A DNA stretch of 64,000 nucleotides from Streptomyces sp. SAI-135 (GCF_029893805.1 NZ_JARXYP010000002.1:4526001-4590000), one strand, 5' to 3'; shown: positions 1 to 10,386, counted from the first letter of the stretch. The notes: generated by a model from the letters alone, not told the origin. Made by a program: numbers and translations.

Positions 1-555
1 GCCGCGCTGCTCTCCATGGAGGACGACCTGGCGATCGTCGCGGAGGCGGCCACCGGACCCGAGGCGCTCGCGATGGCCCGGGCGCACGGACCCGACGTCG
101 CCGTACTCGATCTCCAGATGCCCGGCGCGGACGGTGTGAAGGTCGCCACATCCCTGCGGACCGAACTGCCCGCCTGCAAGGTGCTGATCGTCACCAGCCA
201 CGGACGGCCGGGGCACCTCAAGCGGGCTCTGGAGGCGGGTGTGCGGGGATTCGTACCGAAGACCGTGAGCGCGCAGCGGCTCGCGGAGATCATCCGCACG
301 GTGCACGCGGGAAACCGTTACGTCGACCCCGAGTTGGCCGCCGACGCGATCTCCGCCGGGGACTCCCCGCTGACCGCGCGGGAGGCCGAGGTGCTCGAAC
401 TCGCCGCCGACGGGGCACCCGTCGCCGAGATCGCCGAACGGGCCGCGCTGTCGCAGGGGACCGTACGCAACTACCTGTCGTCGGCCGTCTCCAAGCTCGG
501 GGCCGAGAACCGGCACGCGGCCGTGCGGCTCGCACGCGAGCGAGGTTGGGTATAG
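1..555 (+). CDS. Response regulator, NarL/LuxR type (5' end outside window)
   Basis: DNA-binding response regulator. The frame is open from base 1, and the first ATG at 16 lies inside the receiver domain, so the true start is off the left edge. Visible receiver features are the phospho-acceptor Asp in AVLDLQMPG and the conserved Lys in FVPKTVS. They are followed by a LuxR-type helix-turn-helix (LTAREAEVLELAADG, then GTVRNYL). It resembles DesR-like regulators that pair with a membrane histidine kinase encoded next to them, presumably just upstream. A tRNA gene follows 22 bp after the stop. The target is unknown. Confidence 0.9.
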   Translation, partial: AALLSMEDDLAIVAEAATGPEALAMARAHGPDVAVLDLQMPGADGVKVATSLRTELPACKVLIVTSHGRPGHLKRALEAGVRGFVPKTVSAQRLAEIIRTVHAGNRYVDPELAADAISAGDSPLTAREAEVLELAADGAPVAEIAERAALSQGTVRNYLSSAVSKLGAENRHAAVRLARERGWV

Positions 556-577
556 TGGTTCTCGCGCCACGGCGCAT

Positions 578-650
578 GCGAACGTAGCTCAGTTGGTAGA
601 GCGCAACCTTGCCAAGGTTGAGGTCGCGAGTTCGAACCTCGTCGTTCGCT
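578..650 (+). tRNA. tRNA-Gly(GCC)
   Basis: A complete cloverleaf of 73 nt. The acceptor GCGAACG pairs with CGTTCGC, the anticodon stem is CAACC/GGTTG and the anticodon GCC is at 611-613. The T-loop is GTTCGAA. CCA is not encoded. A hairpin terminator follows at 661. Confidence 0.97.
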
Positions 651-660
651 CTGTTTCGGC

Positions 661-690
661 AAAGGCCCCCGGTTCTCACCGGGGGCCTTT
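661..690. terminator. Bidirectional hairpin between tRNA-Gly and purC
   Basis: AAAGGCCCCCGG, a short loop, then CCGGGGGCCTTT: a near-perfect stem whose A and T flanks allow it to work in both directions. It sits between a plus-strand tRNA and the minus-strand purC stop. Confidence 0.85.
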
Positions 691-694
691 CGCG

Positions 695-1594
695 TTACGA
701 CCAGCTCGTGCCCGTCAGTCGCTCGTACGCCTCGATGTACTTGGCGCGGGTGCGGTGCACGACCTCCTGCGGGAGCGGCGGCGGGGGCTGCTCGCTCTTC
801 CTGTCCCAGCCGGACTCCGCCGAGGTCAGCCAGTCCCGCACGAACTGCTTGTCGTACGACGGCTGCGCGTGCCCCGGCTCCCACTGCTCGGCCGGCCAGA
901 AGCGGGAGGAGTCCGGGGTGAGGACCTCGTCCGCGATGACGAGGGTGTCCCCGTCGAAGCCGAACTCGAACTTGGTGTCCGCGAGGATGATCCCCCGGTC
1001 CCGGGCGATGTCCCGGCCCCGCGCGTAGACGGCGAGGGTCGCCTGGCGCAGCCGGGCGGCGGTGTCCGCGCCGACCTGGCGGGCGATCTCCTCGTAGGAG
1101 ACGTTCTCGTCGTGCTCGCCGACCTCGGCCTTGGTGGCCGGGGTGAAGATCGGGGCGGGCAGCTCGCTGCCGTCGACCAGTCCCTCGGGGAGGGCGAGGC
1201 CGCAGACCGTGCGGGAGTCGTTGTACTCCAGCAGTCCCGAGCCGGTCAGATAGCCGCGGGCGACGGCCTCCACCGGGACCATCTGGAGCGACTTGCAGAC
1301 CAGGGTGCGGCCGGCCCAGTCGGCGGGGGCACCCTCCGGCAGGTCCGTGCTCAGGACGTGGTTCGGCAGCAGGTCGGCGATCTGGTCGAACCACCAGAGC
1401 GAGAGCTGGGTGAGGACGCGGCCCTTGTCGGGGATCTCCGTCGGCAGCACCCAGTCGAAGGCGGAGATGCGGTCACTGGCGACCATCACGAGGTCGCCCG
1501 CCTCGTTCTGGTACAGCTCGCGCACCTTGCCGGTGTGCAGGTGCACCAGGCCCGGAACCTGGAGCGGCTCGGGCTTTTCTACGAATCCGGACAC
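695..1594 (-). CDS. purC: Phosphoribosylaminoimidazole-succinocarboxamide synthase (SAICAR synthetase)
   Basis: Catalyses the ATP-dependent joining of CAIR with aspartate, the eighth step of de novo purine synthesis, in the cytoplasm. The 299-residue length is typical of the longer actinobacterial/yeast-like form. Family signatures are visible in order: GKVRELY near the N-terminus, SDRISAFD, EAVARGYLTGSG, DTKFEFG and ADEVLTPDSSRFW, then SYDKQFVRDWL. The ATG start lies directly before the conserved N-terminal strand. purD lies about 4.5 kb away on the same strand with unrelated genes between, so it is clustered rather than in one tight operon. Confidence 0.97.
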   Translation of the reverse strand: MSGFVEKPEPLQVPGLVHLHTGKVRELYQNEAGDLVMVASDRISAFDWVLPTEIPDKGRVLTQLSLWWFDQIADLLPNHVLSTDLPEGAPADWAGRTLVCKSLQMVPVEAVARGYLTGSGLLEYNDSRTVCGLALPEGLVDGSELPAPIFTPATKAEVGEHDENVSYEEIARQVGADTAARLRQATLAVYARGRDIARDRGIILADTKFEFGFDGDTLVIADEVLTPDSSRFWPAEQWEPGHAQPSYDKQFVRDWLTSAESGWDRKSEQPPPPLPQEVVHRTRAKYIEAYERLTGTSWS

Positions 1595-1698
1595 GGTTCC
1601 TCCCCGTGGGTATGTCCAACGGGTCGATTGTCCCGTACAGGCGGCTGACCTTGGACTTGGGGTGTGCTGCAGGTCCTGGGCGGGTGCTCCGCCCGGGC

Positions 1699-3219
1699 TC
1701 AGTCACGCTTGCAGATGCGGTCCAGGAGGTTGGCGGTGGCGCGCTGGACACGGGGGTCGACATGGCCCGGGCGGTCCAGTGCCGGGGACCAGGCGAAGGT
1801 GCCCGCGGCGAACACCAGGGCGCCGGAGGGGGCGCGGTACAGGGACGTCTCCTGGTGACGGAGGGCGCCCTCGCTGTCGGTGTAGGGCGAGTGGGCGAGC
1901 AGGATGCGGTCGTCGTGCTCGGGGAGCGGGGTGCGCGGGAAGTAACGGTCGGCCTCGCCCGCGACCAGGCCGTCGAGTTCTTCGCCCTCCTGGGCGCCGG
2001 TCGCCTCCCACAGCCAGTGCTCGGCGTTGCGGACGATCAGGGGGTGGGGGTCGGGCACCCTGCCCGCGTACTGGATGCCGACCAGCTGCTGTTCGGGGCG
2101 GTCGATCTCGCGCCACAGCGCCGGTTTCCCCGGCCCCTTGCGCTTGCGGCAGGTGAGCAGGCGGTCGGGGACGCCGGACGGCGAGGGGGCCAGCTCGACC
2201 TGCCAGTACATGGTGTTGGCGGACAGGAAGACCAGGGAGGTGCCGGTGTCCCGGGCGCGCTCGACGGTGCGGCGCATGGCCGCCGACCAGTACTCGTCGT
2301 GGCCGGGGAAGACCAGGCCCCGGTAGCGGGTGGGGTCGAGCCGGCCGGCGTGCAGGTCGCGGGCGTCGGCGTAGGCGAGGTCGTAGCCGTAGCGCTCGGC
2401 GAAGCGGATGAAGTCGTAGGCGTGGCCGACGTGCAGGGGCAGGCCGGCGCCCGCGTACGGCCGGTCGAAGGAGACCGTGGTCGCGGCGTCGGCCTCGCCG
2501 AGGAGCCGGCCCTGTTCGTCCCAGGCGTGGTAGAGGCTGGCGCCGGTCCGCCCGTCCTCCGGGTAGAGGTTGTACGCCTGCCATGTCACGTCGGGCAGCA
2601 GGAGCAGTAAGTCCGCGGGGTGGTCGTCGCGGACCGTGAAAGGGATGTGGGAGCGGTAGCCGTCGGCGGTGGTCAGGACGGCGACATACGCCCCGACGCT
2701 CCAGTACGACGGGATCTGCAGCCGCCAGGACAGCCACCAGTGGTGGCAGGAGACGGTACGGTCCGCGGTCAGCGGCGGGGGCTGGACGATGCCGGAGAGG
2801 CGGGGGCTGGTGGTGATCTTCGCCGCGCCGTCGCCGCCGTAGTGGCCGATGCGGTAGACGTCGACGGCGAACTCCTGCGGCGGGTCGACGGTGATGTGGA
2901 AGTCGACGGCCTCACCGGGGGCGACCGCGCCGGTCGAGGTGAAGCCCTTGATCTGGCGGCGGACGTCGTCGGCGGAGCGGGGGCCGCCGCGGGGGGCGGT
3001 GCGGGGGGAGGGGATGCGCGGGGTGCCCTCCTTCGGGGTGTGCGCGGGGTCCGTCTCGACGTACCAGGGGACCACCTGACCGGTGTCGTCGAAGTAGGTC
3101 TCACTGCCGCGCAGCCAGGGGACGGGGCCCTGGCCGAAGGGGTCCGTCACGGCGTGCGCGAGTGCTCCCGACTCCCAGCGGCGGATGTGCTCCGGTCCTG
3201 GGCCTGGCCCTGGTCCCAT
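1699..3219 (-). CDS. N,N-dimethylformamidase large-subunit-like protein
   Basis: About 506 residues, resembling the beta (large) subunit family of N,N-dimethylformamidase, proteins with a beta-sandwich followed by a GATase-like fold. The start at 3219 is chosen because AAGGAGGAGAG lies just upstream of that ATG; the frame stays open further upstream but with low-complexity sequence. Recognisable parts are the beta-sandwich strand YRIGHYGGDGA, the segment WQAYNLYPEDG, and the GHDEYWS and SANTMYW motifs of the glutaminase-like core. No signal peptide is evident. The natural substrate is unknown and actual amidase activity should not be assumed. It follows the M48-like gene on the same strand. 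Confidence 0.75.
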   Translation of the reverse strand: MGPGPGPGPEHIRRWESGALAHAVTDPFGQGPVPWLRGSETYFDDTGQVVPWYVETDPAHTPKEGTPRIPSPRTAPRGGPRSADDVRRQIKGFTSTGAVAPGEAVDFHITVDPPQEFAVDVYRIGHYGGDGAAKITTSPRLSGIVQPPPLTADRTVSCHHWWLSWRLQIPSYWSVGAYVAVLTTADGYRSHIPFTVRDDHPADLLLLLPDVTWQAYNLYPEDGRTGASLYHAWDEQGRLLGEADAATTVSFDRPYAGAGLPLHVGHAYDFIRFAERYGYDLAYADARDLHAGRLDPTRYRGLVFPGHDEYWSAAMRRTVERARDTGTSLVFLSANTMYWQVELAPSPSGVPDRLLTCRKRKGPGKPALWREIDRPEQQLVGIQYAGRVPDPHPLIVRNAEHWLWEATGAQEGEELDGLVAGEADRYFPRTPLPEHDDRILLAHSPYTDSEGALRHQETSLYRAPSGALVFAAGTFAWSPALDRPGHVDPRVQRATANLLDRICKRD

Positions 3220-3253
3220 GGTCGCTCTCCTCCTTGGTGCCCCCGTCGGTGCT

Positions 3254-3330
3254 CGTGCTGCGGTGCGGTGCTTGGGTTCGGCGGTGCGGTGCGGTGCAGT
3301 GCCGTGCGGTGCCGTGCTGGGCTGTGTGGC
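3254..3330. repeat. GGTGC/GTGCC short tandem repeat upstream of the dimethylformamidase-like gene
   Basis: A run of near-identical 5-base units (gcggtgcggtgcagtgccg and similar) lies in the 265-bp gap between two minus-strand genes, within the presumed 5' untranslated/promoter region of the downstream gene. It looks like simple-sequence expansion; no factor site is recognisable. Confidence 0.5.
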
Positions 3331-3484
3331 GCGTGGCTGGGCGTGTCTGGGGGTGTCGTGCGTCTGTCCTATGGCGCTTGCCCTTGCCATGTGCGCGATC
3401 GGTCCCAGCACATCACATTCCGCACTTGGACTGTCACTATTCGTTGCGAATTGGCCGAAAGTGGAAGCGGGTATTCCACCTCTG

Positions 3485-5767
3485 TCAGACGAGGCGGACC
3501 GGCTTCTCGGGGCGTATCCCGGACTTGACCAGCCAGGCGCGCAGCGGGGCCGGATCGCCGTCCTCCACGAGGCTGAGGACGCGGGGGGCGAGGTCCGCGG
3601 CGCGTTCACCGTTGATGAGCAGGGACGGGCCGTCGAGCCAGTCCAGGCCCGGGGCGGCGCCGGCGGTGTCGATGGCGGCGCAGCAGACCATCGCGGTGAC
3701 GTGGTCGGTGAGCAGCTCCCGGGCGCTGCGAGGGGGTTGCAGCGGGAAGAGGGGGAGAGCGGTGTCGTCCCAGGGGGTGATGTCGGCGGCGCTACGGGAC
3801 GGGGGTGCGGCGGCTTCCTCGCGGGCGAGTTCGGCGGTGAGCGCGGCGGCGAGGGTCTCGGCCTCCACGGCCGGGGCCGGTTCATGCCGGGCGGCCGCAT
3901 GGTCGTGGGTCGAGGGCTCGCTCTTTACGTCCGGGCCGTCGCCCTCGCGGGCGGTGTCATGGTCCGCGTCCAGGGCGGTGCTCGGCGGAGCCGGTACGGA
4001 GTCCGCGGGGGCCGCGGCCTGCGAGGGCGGGGCGGGTTCGGCGGGTTCGGTGGTGGTGAGGGTCTGCGGTGAGGGGGGCTCGGCCCCCGGTGAGGTGGGC
4101 TCAGCCTCCAGTGAGGTGGGCTCGAACTGTGGCGAGGCGGGCTCGGCGCGCAGTGGGGTGGGTTCGGCGCCCGGTGGGGTGGGCTCGGCGCCAGGTGAGG
4201 TGGCCCCCGGTGAGGCGGGCTCGGCCCCCGAGGAGATGGGCTCGGCCCGTGGTGACGTGGGCTCGGGCGGTGCGGCAGCGTGGTCGGGGGCGGGTCCGTC
4301 GGTCGCCGTGGGGGCCGTGGGGTGCGCAGCCGGATCGGCAGGCCGGTCGGTGGCCCTGGACTCGGGCATCGAGTCGGCGGTCCCGGTCCGGGGCATCGGG
4401 TCGGTGGCCCTGGACCCGGGCGTCGGGTCGGCGTCGGCGGAGCCGTCTGCGGCGGAGGTCGCTGCTGCGGCGTCCGTCGCTCGGGGTGCGGACAGGTGGG
4501 CCATGACCCGGGAGAGGGTCGGGGCGTCCGACCCCGGTGCGGTGGGTTCCGCGGGGCGGCGGACTTCCTGGGCGTCGAGGACTCGGTGGAGGCGGGCCGC
4601 GTCCAGGCGCCACTTGCGGTCCACGACCTCTTCCGGGTACTCCTGCCAGTCCACCGGCGACCAGTCCGGGCCGGTCTCCGCGGGGCCGCCGTGGAAGAGC
4701 CGGGCGGCGAGCAGAGAGGCGGCCTCGTCGATCGCGCCGGGCTCCTCGAGCAGGTCGCAGGCGGGGCGCTCCCCCAGCCGGGAGGCGAAACCCTCGGCCA
4801 GGCGGTCGCGGCGGGACAGCTCGGTGAGGGCGGCCACCACTCCCGCGTCGAGCCGGGAGGGCCAGCGGCCCATCCGCCAGGCCGGCAGCGCGACCCGGGT
4901 CAGCAGCCGGTCCCAGCCCGCGTACGCCAGGCCCACCTGCTCCTGGGCCACGATCCTGAGGCCGTAGTCCACAGCCTGGGCGCGCTCCGCGGCCGCGGCG
5001 GCGACCCCGCGCTCCATCTGCGTCGCGTGCTCCCGGCAGCTGCGCAGGAGGAGACGGGCCACCCAGGCGACGCCCGCGCACATCACGCGGGTGAGGGGGC
5101 AGCGGCCGGGGACCGAGCCGACGGCCACCGCCGCGTCCAGACCCCGTACGAAACGCCGGGCTGCCGCTATGTCGGGGTGGGCCGAGGGGCCCGTACCGGC
5201 GACGACCGGGGCGAGGACCGCGCGCAGTTCGCCGACGCGCATCCACCACAGGAACGGCGAGCCGATGACCAGCACCGGGGCGGCCGGGGCTCCGCGCTGC
5301 GAGCCGCGGACACCGGCGATCTCGTCCTCCCGGCCCTCCTTCGGGGGCGGCCCGTGGGCGGGGTGGGTGCGGTCCTCCAGCCAGCTGTCGCAGTCCGGGG
5401 TCAGCGCTATGGCCGAGGGGGCGGGGACGTCGAGACGGTCGGCGAGGTCGCGCACCATGCGGTACAGGTCGGGCGCGGACTCCTCGGCGATCGCGACGGT
5501 GGGACTGACGGCGGGCCGGGCGCGGGCCACGACCAGGGCGACGGCCCCGGCGGCGAGCAGCACCACGACCCCGATCACGCTCATGACCAGCCTGGCGGTG
5601 TCCCAGAACCCGCCCACGAGATGGTCGGTGGAACCTCCGGCGAGCAGCACCACGGCCACCGCCGCGGGCAGCAGCGCCACGGCCAGCGCACGGCTGCGGA
5701 TCCGCAGCACGGCGAGGGCCCGGGAGCGCGCGGCCTGCGCGCCCGCCTCCACACCGATACCGGTCAT
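3485..5767 (-). CDS. Membrane protein with degenerate M48-peptidase-like region and Pro/Glu-rich repeat tail
   Basis: 760 residues. Two N-terminal membrane segments (about residues 28-46 and 57-82) are followed by a soluble region resembling the integral-membrane M48 metallopeptidase fold: ALTPDCDSWLED, then VLVIGSPFLWW, then ELRAVLA. In true M48 enzymes that last segment continues into HExxH; here it reads ELRAVLAPVVAGTG, so the zinc-binding helix is missing. After residue about 430 the chain becomes a disordered Ala/Pro/Glu region with an eight-residue repeat (variants of SPGAEPTP), then a conserved C-terminal block. A pseudoprotease scaffold is the likeliest reading; its role is unknown. 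Confidence 0.7.
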   Translation of the reverse strand: MTGIGVEAGAQAARSRALAVLRIRSRALAVALLPAAVAVVLLAGGSTDHLVGGFWDTARLVMSVIGVVVLLAAGAVALVVARARPAVSPTVAIAEESAPDLYRMVRDLADRLDVPAPSAIALTPDCDSWLEDRTHPAHGPPPKEGREDEIAGVRGSQRGAPAAPVLVIGSPFLWWMRVGELRAVLAPVVAGTGPSAHPDIAAARRFVRGLDAAVAVGSVPGRCPLTRVMCAGVAWVARLLLRSCREHATQMERGVAAAAAERAQAVDYGLRIVAQEQVGLAYAGWDRLLTRVALPAWRMGRWPSRLDAGVVAALTELSRRDRLAEGFASRLGERPACDLLEEPGAIDEAASLLAARLFHGGPAETGPDWSPVDWQEYPEEVVDRKWRLDAARLHRVLDAQEVRRPAEPTAPGSDAPTLSRVMAHLSAPRATDAAAATSAADGSADADPTPGSRATDPMPRTGTADSMPESRATDRPADPAAHPTAPTATDGPAPDHAAAPPEPTSPRAEPISSGAEPASPGATSPGAEPTPPGAEPTPLRAEPASPQFEPTSLEAEPTSPGAEPPSPQTLTTTEPAEPAPPSQAAAPADSVPAPPSTALDADHDTAREGDGPDVKSEPSTHDHAAARHEPAPAVEAETLAAALTAELAREEAAAPPSRSAADITPWDDTALPLFPLQPPRSARELLTDHVTAMVCCAAIDTAGAAPGLDWLDGPSLLINGERAADLAPRVLSLVEDGDPAPLRAWLVKSGIRPEKPVRLV
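4072..4270. repeat. 24-bp coding tandem repeat
   Basis: About eight imperfect copies of a 24-base unit (core GGTGAGGTGGGCTCGGC) inside the minus-strand membrane protein gene, encoding an eight-residue Pro/Glu/Ala/Ser repeat. Copy number is likely to vary between strains. Confidence 0.75.
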
Positions 5768-6099
5768 GACCGGACCTCACCCCCTCCCTGCCGTCCTGAA
5801 CGCCCAGCTGTCCTGGTGTTGCTCACTCCCCCACTGTGGCACCCGCCACTGACATCGCAATGCCGGTGGGCCAAGTGCCGGAACGCTTGCGCGGCACCCT
5901 AGTTGGGCCCCGGGTCCCCGTCAGCCGTATGCGGCACCGGTCACTCGATGGAATGGCTTTGGGGAAAGGTGGATGACGTACAGCAAAGATCAGGCCCCGA
6001 ATCCTTAGACGGATCCGGGGCCTGTCGGGTTGTTCGGGGACGGGGGTTTCGCCCCGGTTCTCGGGGCTTCCCGAGGCCTCTCAGGGCTTCTCGGGGCAC
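5768..6099. other. Intergenic region between purD and the M48-like gene
   Basis: 332 bp with no credible gene. It contains the purD-side hairpin at 5992-6023 and otherwise serves as the upstream region of the minus-strand membrane protein gene. No operator could be identified. Confidence 0.6.
5992..6023 (-). terminator. Hairpin downstream of purD
   Basis: AGGCCCCGAATCC, loop, GGATCCGGGGCCT: a 13-bp stem with one mismatch, about 77 bp past the purD stop on the minus strand. There is no strong T tract, as is common in Streptomyces. Confidence 0.7.
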
Positions 6100-7353
<1,254 letters not shown>

Positions 7354-7461
7354 GGGGTCAGCCTAACGGGGTTTTTGTGGCAGGTTCCCAAGGGACGGAG
7401 CGGGAGCAGTCGTAGCTTCCTCCAAGGTGAGGGCGCCCGGCTCGCTCCTCCCGCGGCCTCC

Positions 7462-9948
7462 CTACTCGTTCGAGATCTCCTCGACCACGGTCGCCCCGAG
7501 CTCCCGCACGATCAGTTCGCGGCCCGAGAGGGCCGACTCGTTGAGATCGGGGTCGTCGTCCTCGGGGATGTCGTCCTCGATGGAGACGGGCGGGGGTTCC
7601 GGCGCGGACCGCTGCGGAGCGGGGGCCGGTGTGGGGGCGGGCGACGGGGTGGACTGTGCGGCCGGGGCGGGCGACGCCTGGGGGGACGACGGGACCTGGG
7701 GCGACGGGGCTCCGTAGCCTCCCGTGGTCCCGGTGCCGTAGCCGCCGGCGCTGCCGCCTCCGGCTCCACCTCCGCCGTAGCCACCGCCTCCGCCGTAGCC
7801 ACCGCCTCCGTTGAAGCCGCCGGATGCCGGCGGTGCCGCGCCGCCGCCCGAGGGGTCGACGACGGCCTCGATCTTCCACTGGACGCTGAACTGCTCGGAG
7901 AGCGCCTGGCGCAGCACCTCCTCGCTGCCGCTGCTCGCGAAGTTGTCGCGGGCGCCGGCGTTGACGAACCCGAGCTGGAGGGTGGTGCCGTCGAAGCCGG
8001 CCACATGGGCGTTCTGGCTGAGCAGGATCCAGGTGAAGCGGCGGCGGTTCTTGACCGCTTCCAGGATGTTGGGCCAGAGCTGACGGGGGTCGAGGCCGCC
8101 GGACGGCGGGGCGTAGGCGGCCGCCGGACCGGGGGCGGGGGCCGCGGAGGCGGGCTGGACCGGTGCCGGGGCGGCCGGTCGGTGCGCGGGCGCCTGGGGT
8201 GACTGGGGCGACTGGGGTGACTGGGGTGACGACTGAGGCGACGAGTGCTGACCGCCGCCCGCCGGGGCCGCGGTGGGCCAGCCACCGGGACGACGGCCGC
8301 CGCCGGCGGGGGCGGCGGTGGGCCAGGCGCCGGGGGACGTTGCGGGGGCCGGAGCCGGGGTTGCGGCGGAGGGCTGCTGGTGGGACTGGGGGGCGGGATC
8401 AGGGTGGCCGGTGGGGGACGGACCGGTGTGGGGTGGTCCGGCCGGAGCGGGGGGTGCGGAGTCGGCCGTAGCGCCCGGGAATCCGCCCGGACCCGCGGCT
8501 CCACCGGGGAGACCCCCGCCGGGGATGCCACCGCCCTGAACGCCGGCGCCCGGGGCGTTGCCGGGACCCGGAGCGCCAGGCGTGCCCGCACCCGAGGCCC
8601 GGACCGCAGCCCGGGCCGCGGCCGGACCGCCACCGGGAGGCACCGCGGCCGAGGACGGCATGGCGGACGCCGAGGACGGCATGGCGGGCGCCGAAGGACC
8701 CGGGACGGCTCCGACGCCCCCCACGCCCCCGTGCGCCTCCGGCCCCGGGACGTATCCCATCGCGGGGGCGCCGCCGGCGGCCGAGAAGTTCACGCCCCGC
8801 TCGATGCGGTCGAGGCGGGCCATGACCGAGCGCTCGTCACCGTAGGCCGCGGGGAGCAGCACGCGCGCGCAGATGAGTTCCAGCTGGAGGCGGGGCGAGT
8901 TGGCGCCGCGCATCTCCGTGAGGCCCTGGTTGACCAGGTCGGCGGCGCGGCTGAGCTCGGCGGCCCCGAAGGTGCCGGCCTGGGCCTGCATGCGCTCGAT
9001 GACATCGGCGGGGGCGTCGATGAGCCCCTTCTCGGCGGCATCGGGGACGGCGGCCAGGATGACCAGGTCCCGCAGCCGCTCCAGCAGGTCGGCGACGAAC
9101 CGGCGCGGGTCGTTGCCCCCCTCGATGACCCGGTCGACGACCTCGAAGGCGGCCGCGCCGTCACCGGTGGCGAAGGCCTCGACGACGGAGTCGAGGAGGG
9201 AGCCGTCGGTGTAGCCGAGGAGGGAGGTGGCCATGGCATACGTCACACCCTCCTCACGCGCGCCGGCGAGGAGCTGGTCCATGACGGACATGGAGTCACG
9301 GACGGACCCCTGACCGGCCCGCACGACGAGCGGGAGCACCCCTTCCTCGACGGGGATGTTCTCCTTGCCGCACACCTGGCCGAGGTACTCCCGCAGGGTG
9401 CCGGGCGGTACGAGGCGGAAGGGGTAGTGGTGGGTCCGCGACCGGATCGTGCCGATGACCTTCTCGGGCTCGGTGGTGGCGAAGATGAACTTGAGGTGCT
9501 CCGGGGGCTCCTCGACGACCTTGAGCAGCGCGTTGAAACCGGCCGACGTGACCATGTGGGCCTCGTCGATGATGTAGATCTTGTACCGGCTGCTCGCGGG
9601 GCCGAAGAACGCCTTCTCCCGCAGCTCACGGGCGTCGTCCACGCCACCGTGGGACGCCGCGTCGATCTCGATGACGTCGATCGACCCCGGGCCGTTCCTG
9701 GCCAGGTCCCGGCAGGACTGGCACTCCCCGCAGGGGGTGGGGGTGGGCCCCTGCTCGCAGTTCAGGCACCTGGCGAGGATGCGCGCGCTGGTCGTCTTGC
9801 CGCATCCGCGCGGACCGCTGAACAGGTACGCGTGATTGACCCGGTTGTTCCGCAGCGCCTGCTGCAGCGGGTCGGTTACATGCTCCTGCCCGATGACCTC
9901 GGCGAACGACTCCGGGCGATAGCGGCGGTACAGCGCGAGAGACGACAC
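7462..9948 (-). CDS. dnaX: DNA polymerase III subunits gamma and tau
   Basis: Clamp-loader ATPase of the replicative polymerase, about 828 residues. The GTG at 9948 gives the conserved N-terminus SSLALYRRYRPESF; the open frame continues upstream but into the SRP RNA region, so longer starts are unlikely. Walker A GPRGCGKT is at residues 45-52, followed by four zinc-module cysteines, IIDEAHM, and the SRC-like segment TIRSRTHHYPF. Residues about 400-620 are a Pro/Gly/Ala linker, followed by a tau-like C-terminal domain with its own Gly-rich insertion. No strong Shine-Dalgarno is visible. No internal frameshift signal for a separate gamma form was recognised. Confidence 0.95.
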   Translation of the reverse strand: MSSLALYRRYRPESFAEVIGQEHVTDPLQQALRNNRVNHAYLFSGPRGCGKTTSARILARCLNCEQGPTPTPCGECQSCRDLARNGPGSIDVIEIDAASHGGVDDARELREKAFFGPASSRYKIYIIDEAHMVTSAGFNALLKVVEEPPEHLKFIFATTEPEKVIGTIRSRTHHYPFRLVPPGTLREYLGQVCGKENIPVEEGVLPLVVRAGQGSVRDSMSVMDQLLAGAREEGVTYAMATSLLGYTDGSLLDSVVEAFATGDGAAAFEVVDRVIEGGNDPRRFVADLLERLRDLVILAAVPDAAEKGLIDAPADVIERMQAQAGTFGAAELSRAADLVNQGLTEMRGANSPRLQLELICARVLLPAAYGDERSVMARLDRIERGVNFSAAGGAPAMGYVPGPEAHGGVGGVGAVPGPSAPAMPSSASAMPSSAAVPPGGGPAAARAAVRASGAGTPGAPGPGNAPGAGVQGGGIPGGGLPGGAAGPGGFPGATADSAPPAPAGPPHTGPSPTGHPDPAPQSHQQPSAATPAPAPATSPGAWPTAAPAGGGRRPGGWPTAAPAGGGQHSSPQSSPQSPQSPQSPQAPAHRPAAPAPVQPASAAPAPGPAAAYAPPSGGLDPRQLWPNILEAVKNRRRFTWILLSQNAHVAGFDGTTLQLGFVNAGARDNFASSGSEEVLRQALSEQFSVQWKIEAVVDPSGGGAAPPASGGFNGGGGYGGGGGYGGGGAGGGSAGGYGTGTTGGYGAPSPQVPSSPQASPAPAAQSTPSPAPTPAPAPQRSAPEPPPVSIEDDIPEDDDPDLNESALSGRELIVRELGATVVEEISNE

Positions 9949-10052
9949 GCCTACGAGGTTATAGGCGCCCACTGACAACCCGACCCTGCGCGGGCGCTCA
10001 GCCCTGGCACTCGGCCCGGCTCTCCGTCCGGCGAGTCCGTCCGGGAACGCGA

Positions 10053-10142
10053 ACGCCCCCCACGCACCCGCCAGAGCCAACCTACCCTTGCTGCCTTCCG
10101 GCCCTGGGGGAGTTCAGTCAGATAGCGCCGCGTGAGGGGCTG
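10053..10142 (-). ncRNA. ffs: Signal recognition particle RNA (4.5S/scRNA, small bacterial type)
   Basis: On the minus strand the conserved Ffh-binding domain is plain: CCAGGGCCGGAAGGCAGCA with the GGAA tetraloop and the internal-loop GCAGCAAGGGTAG. The ends close a long helix: GCCCCTCACGC (10140-10130) pairs with GCGTGGGGGGC (10065-10055). The location immediately upstream of dnaX matches other Gram-positives. The exact ends are estimated to within a few bases. The RNA scaffolds SRP for co-translational membrane targeting. Confidence 0.9.
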
Positions 10143-10216
10143 CCCAAACAGTACCCGATGGCGAGGGGTGGGAACGAGTTCGCGAGCACTCCTCAACGTC
10201 TTGTATTGTTTGCGGC

Positions 10217-10304
10217 GGAGGATTCGCCTAGAGGCCTAGGGCGCACGCTTGGAAAGCGTGTTGGGGGCAACCCCTCACGAGTTCGAATCTCGTATCCTCC
10301 GCCA
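10217..10304 (+). tRNA. tRNA-Ser(GGA)
   Basis: A class II tRNA with a long variable arm. The acceptor GGAGGAT pairs with ATCCTCC, the anticodon GGA is at 10251-10253 in loop CTTGGAAAG, and the discriminator G is followed by an encoded CCA (10302-10304). Confidence 0.97.
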
Positions 10305-10325
10305 GTGCCTCACCGGGCACGATGT

Positions 10326-10360
10326 CGAAGGGTCCCGCTGTTCGCAGCGGGGCCCTTCGG
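10326..10360. terminator. Hairpin after tRNA-Ser(GGA)
   Basis: CGAAGGGTCCCGCTG, loop, CAGCGGGGCCCTTCGG: a strong stem about 22 bp past the tRNA and before a convergent minus-strand gene, so it can serve both. Confidence 0.8.
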
Positions 10361-10386
10361 CGTTGTGCGTCTGGGTTTCGGGCGTT

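Noticed and set aside
1699..3900. A 733-codon reading of the dimethylformamidase-like gene with a start near 3900
   Set aside because: The extra N-terminal part overlaps the M48-like gene, is low-complexity, and a strong Shine-Dalgarno precedes the ATG at 3219.
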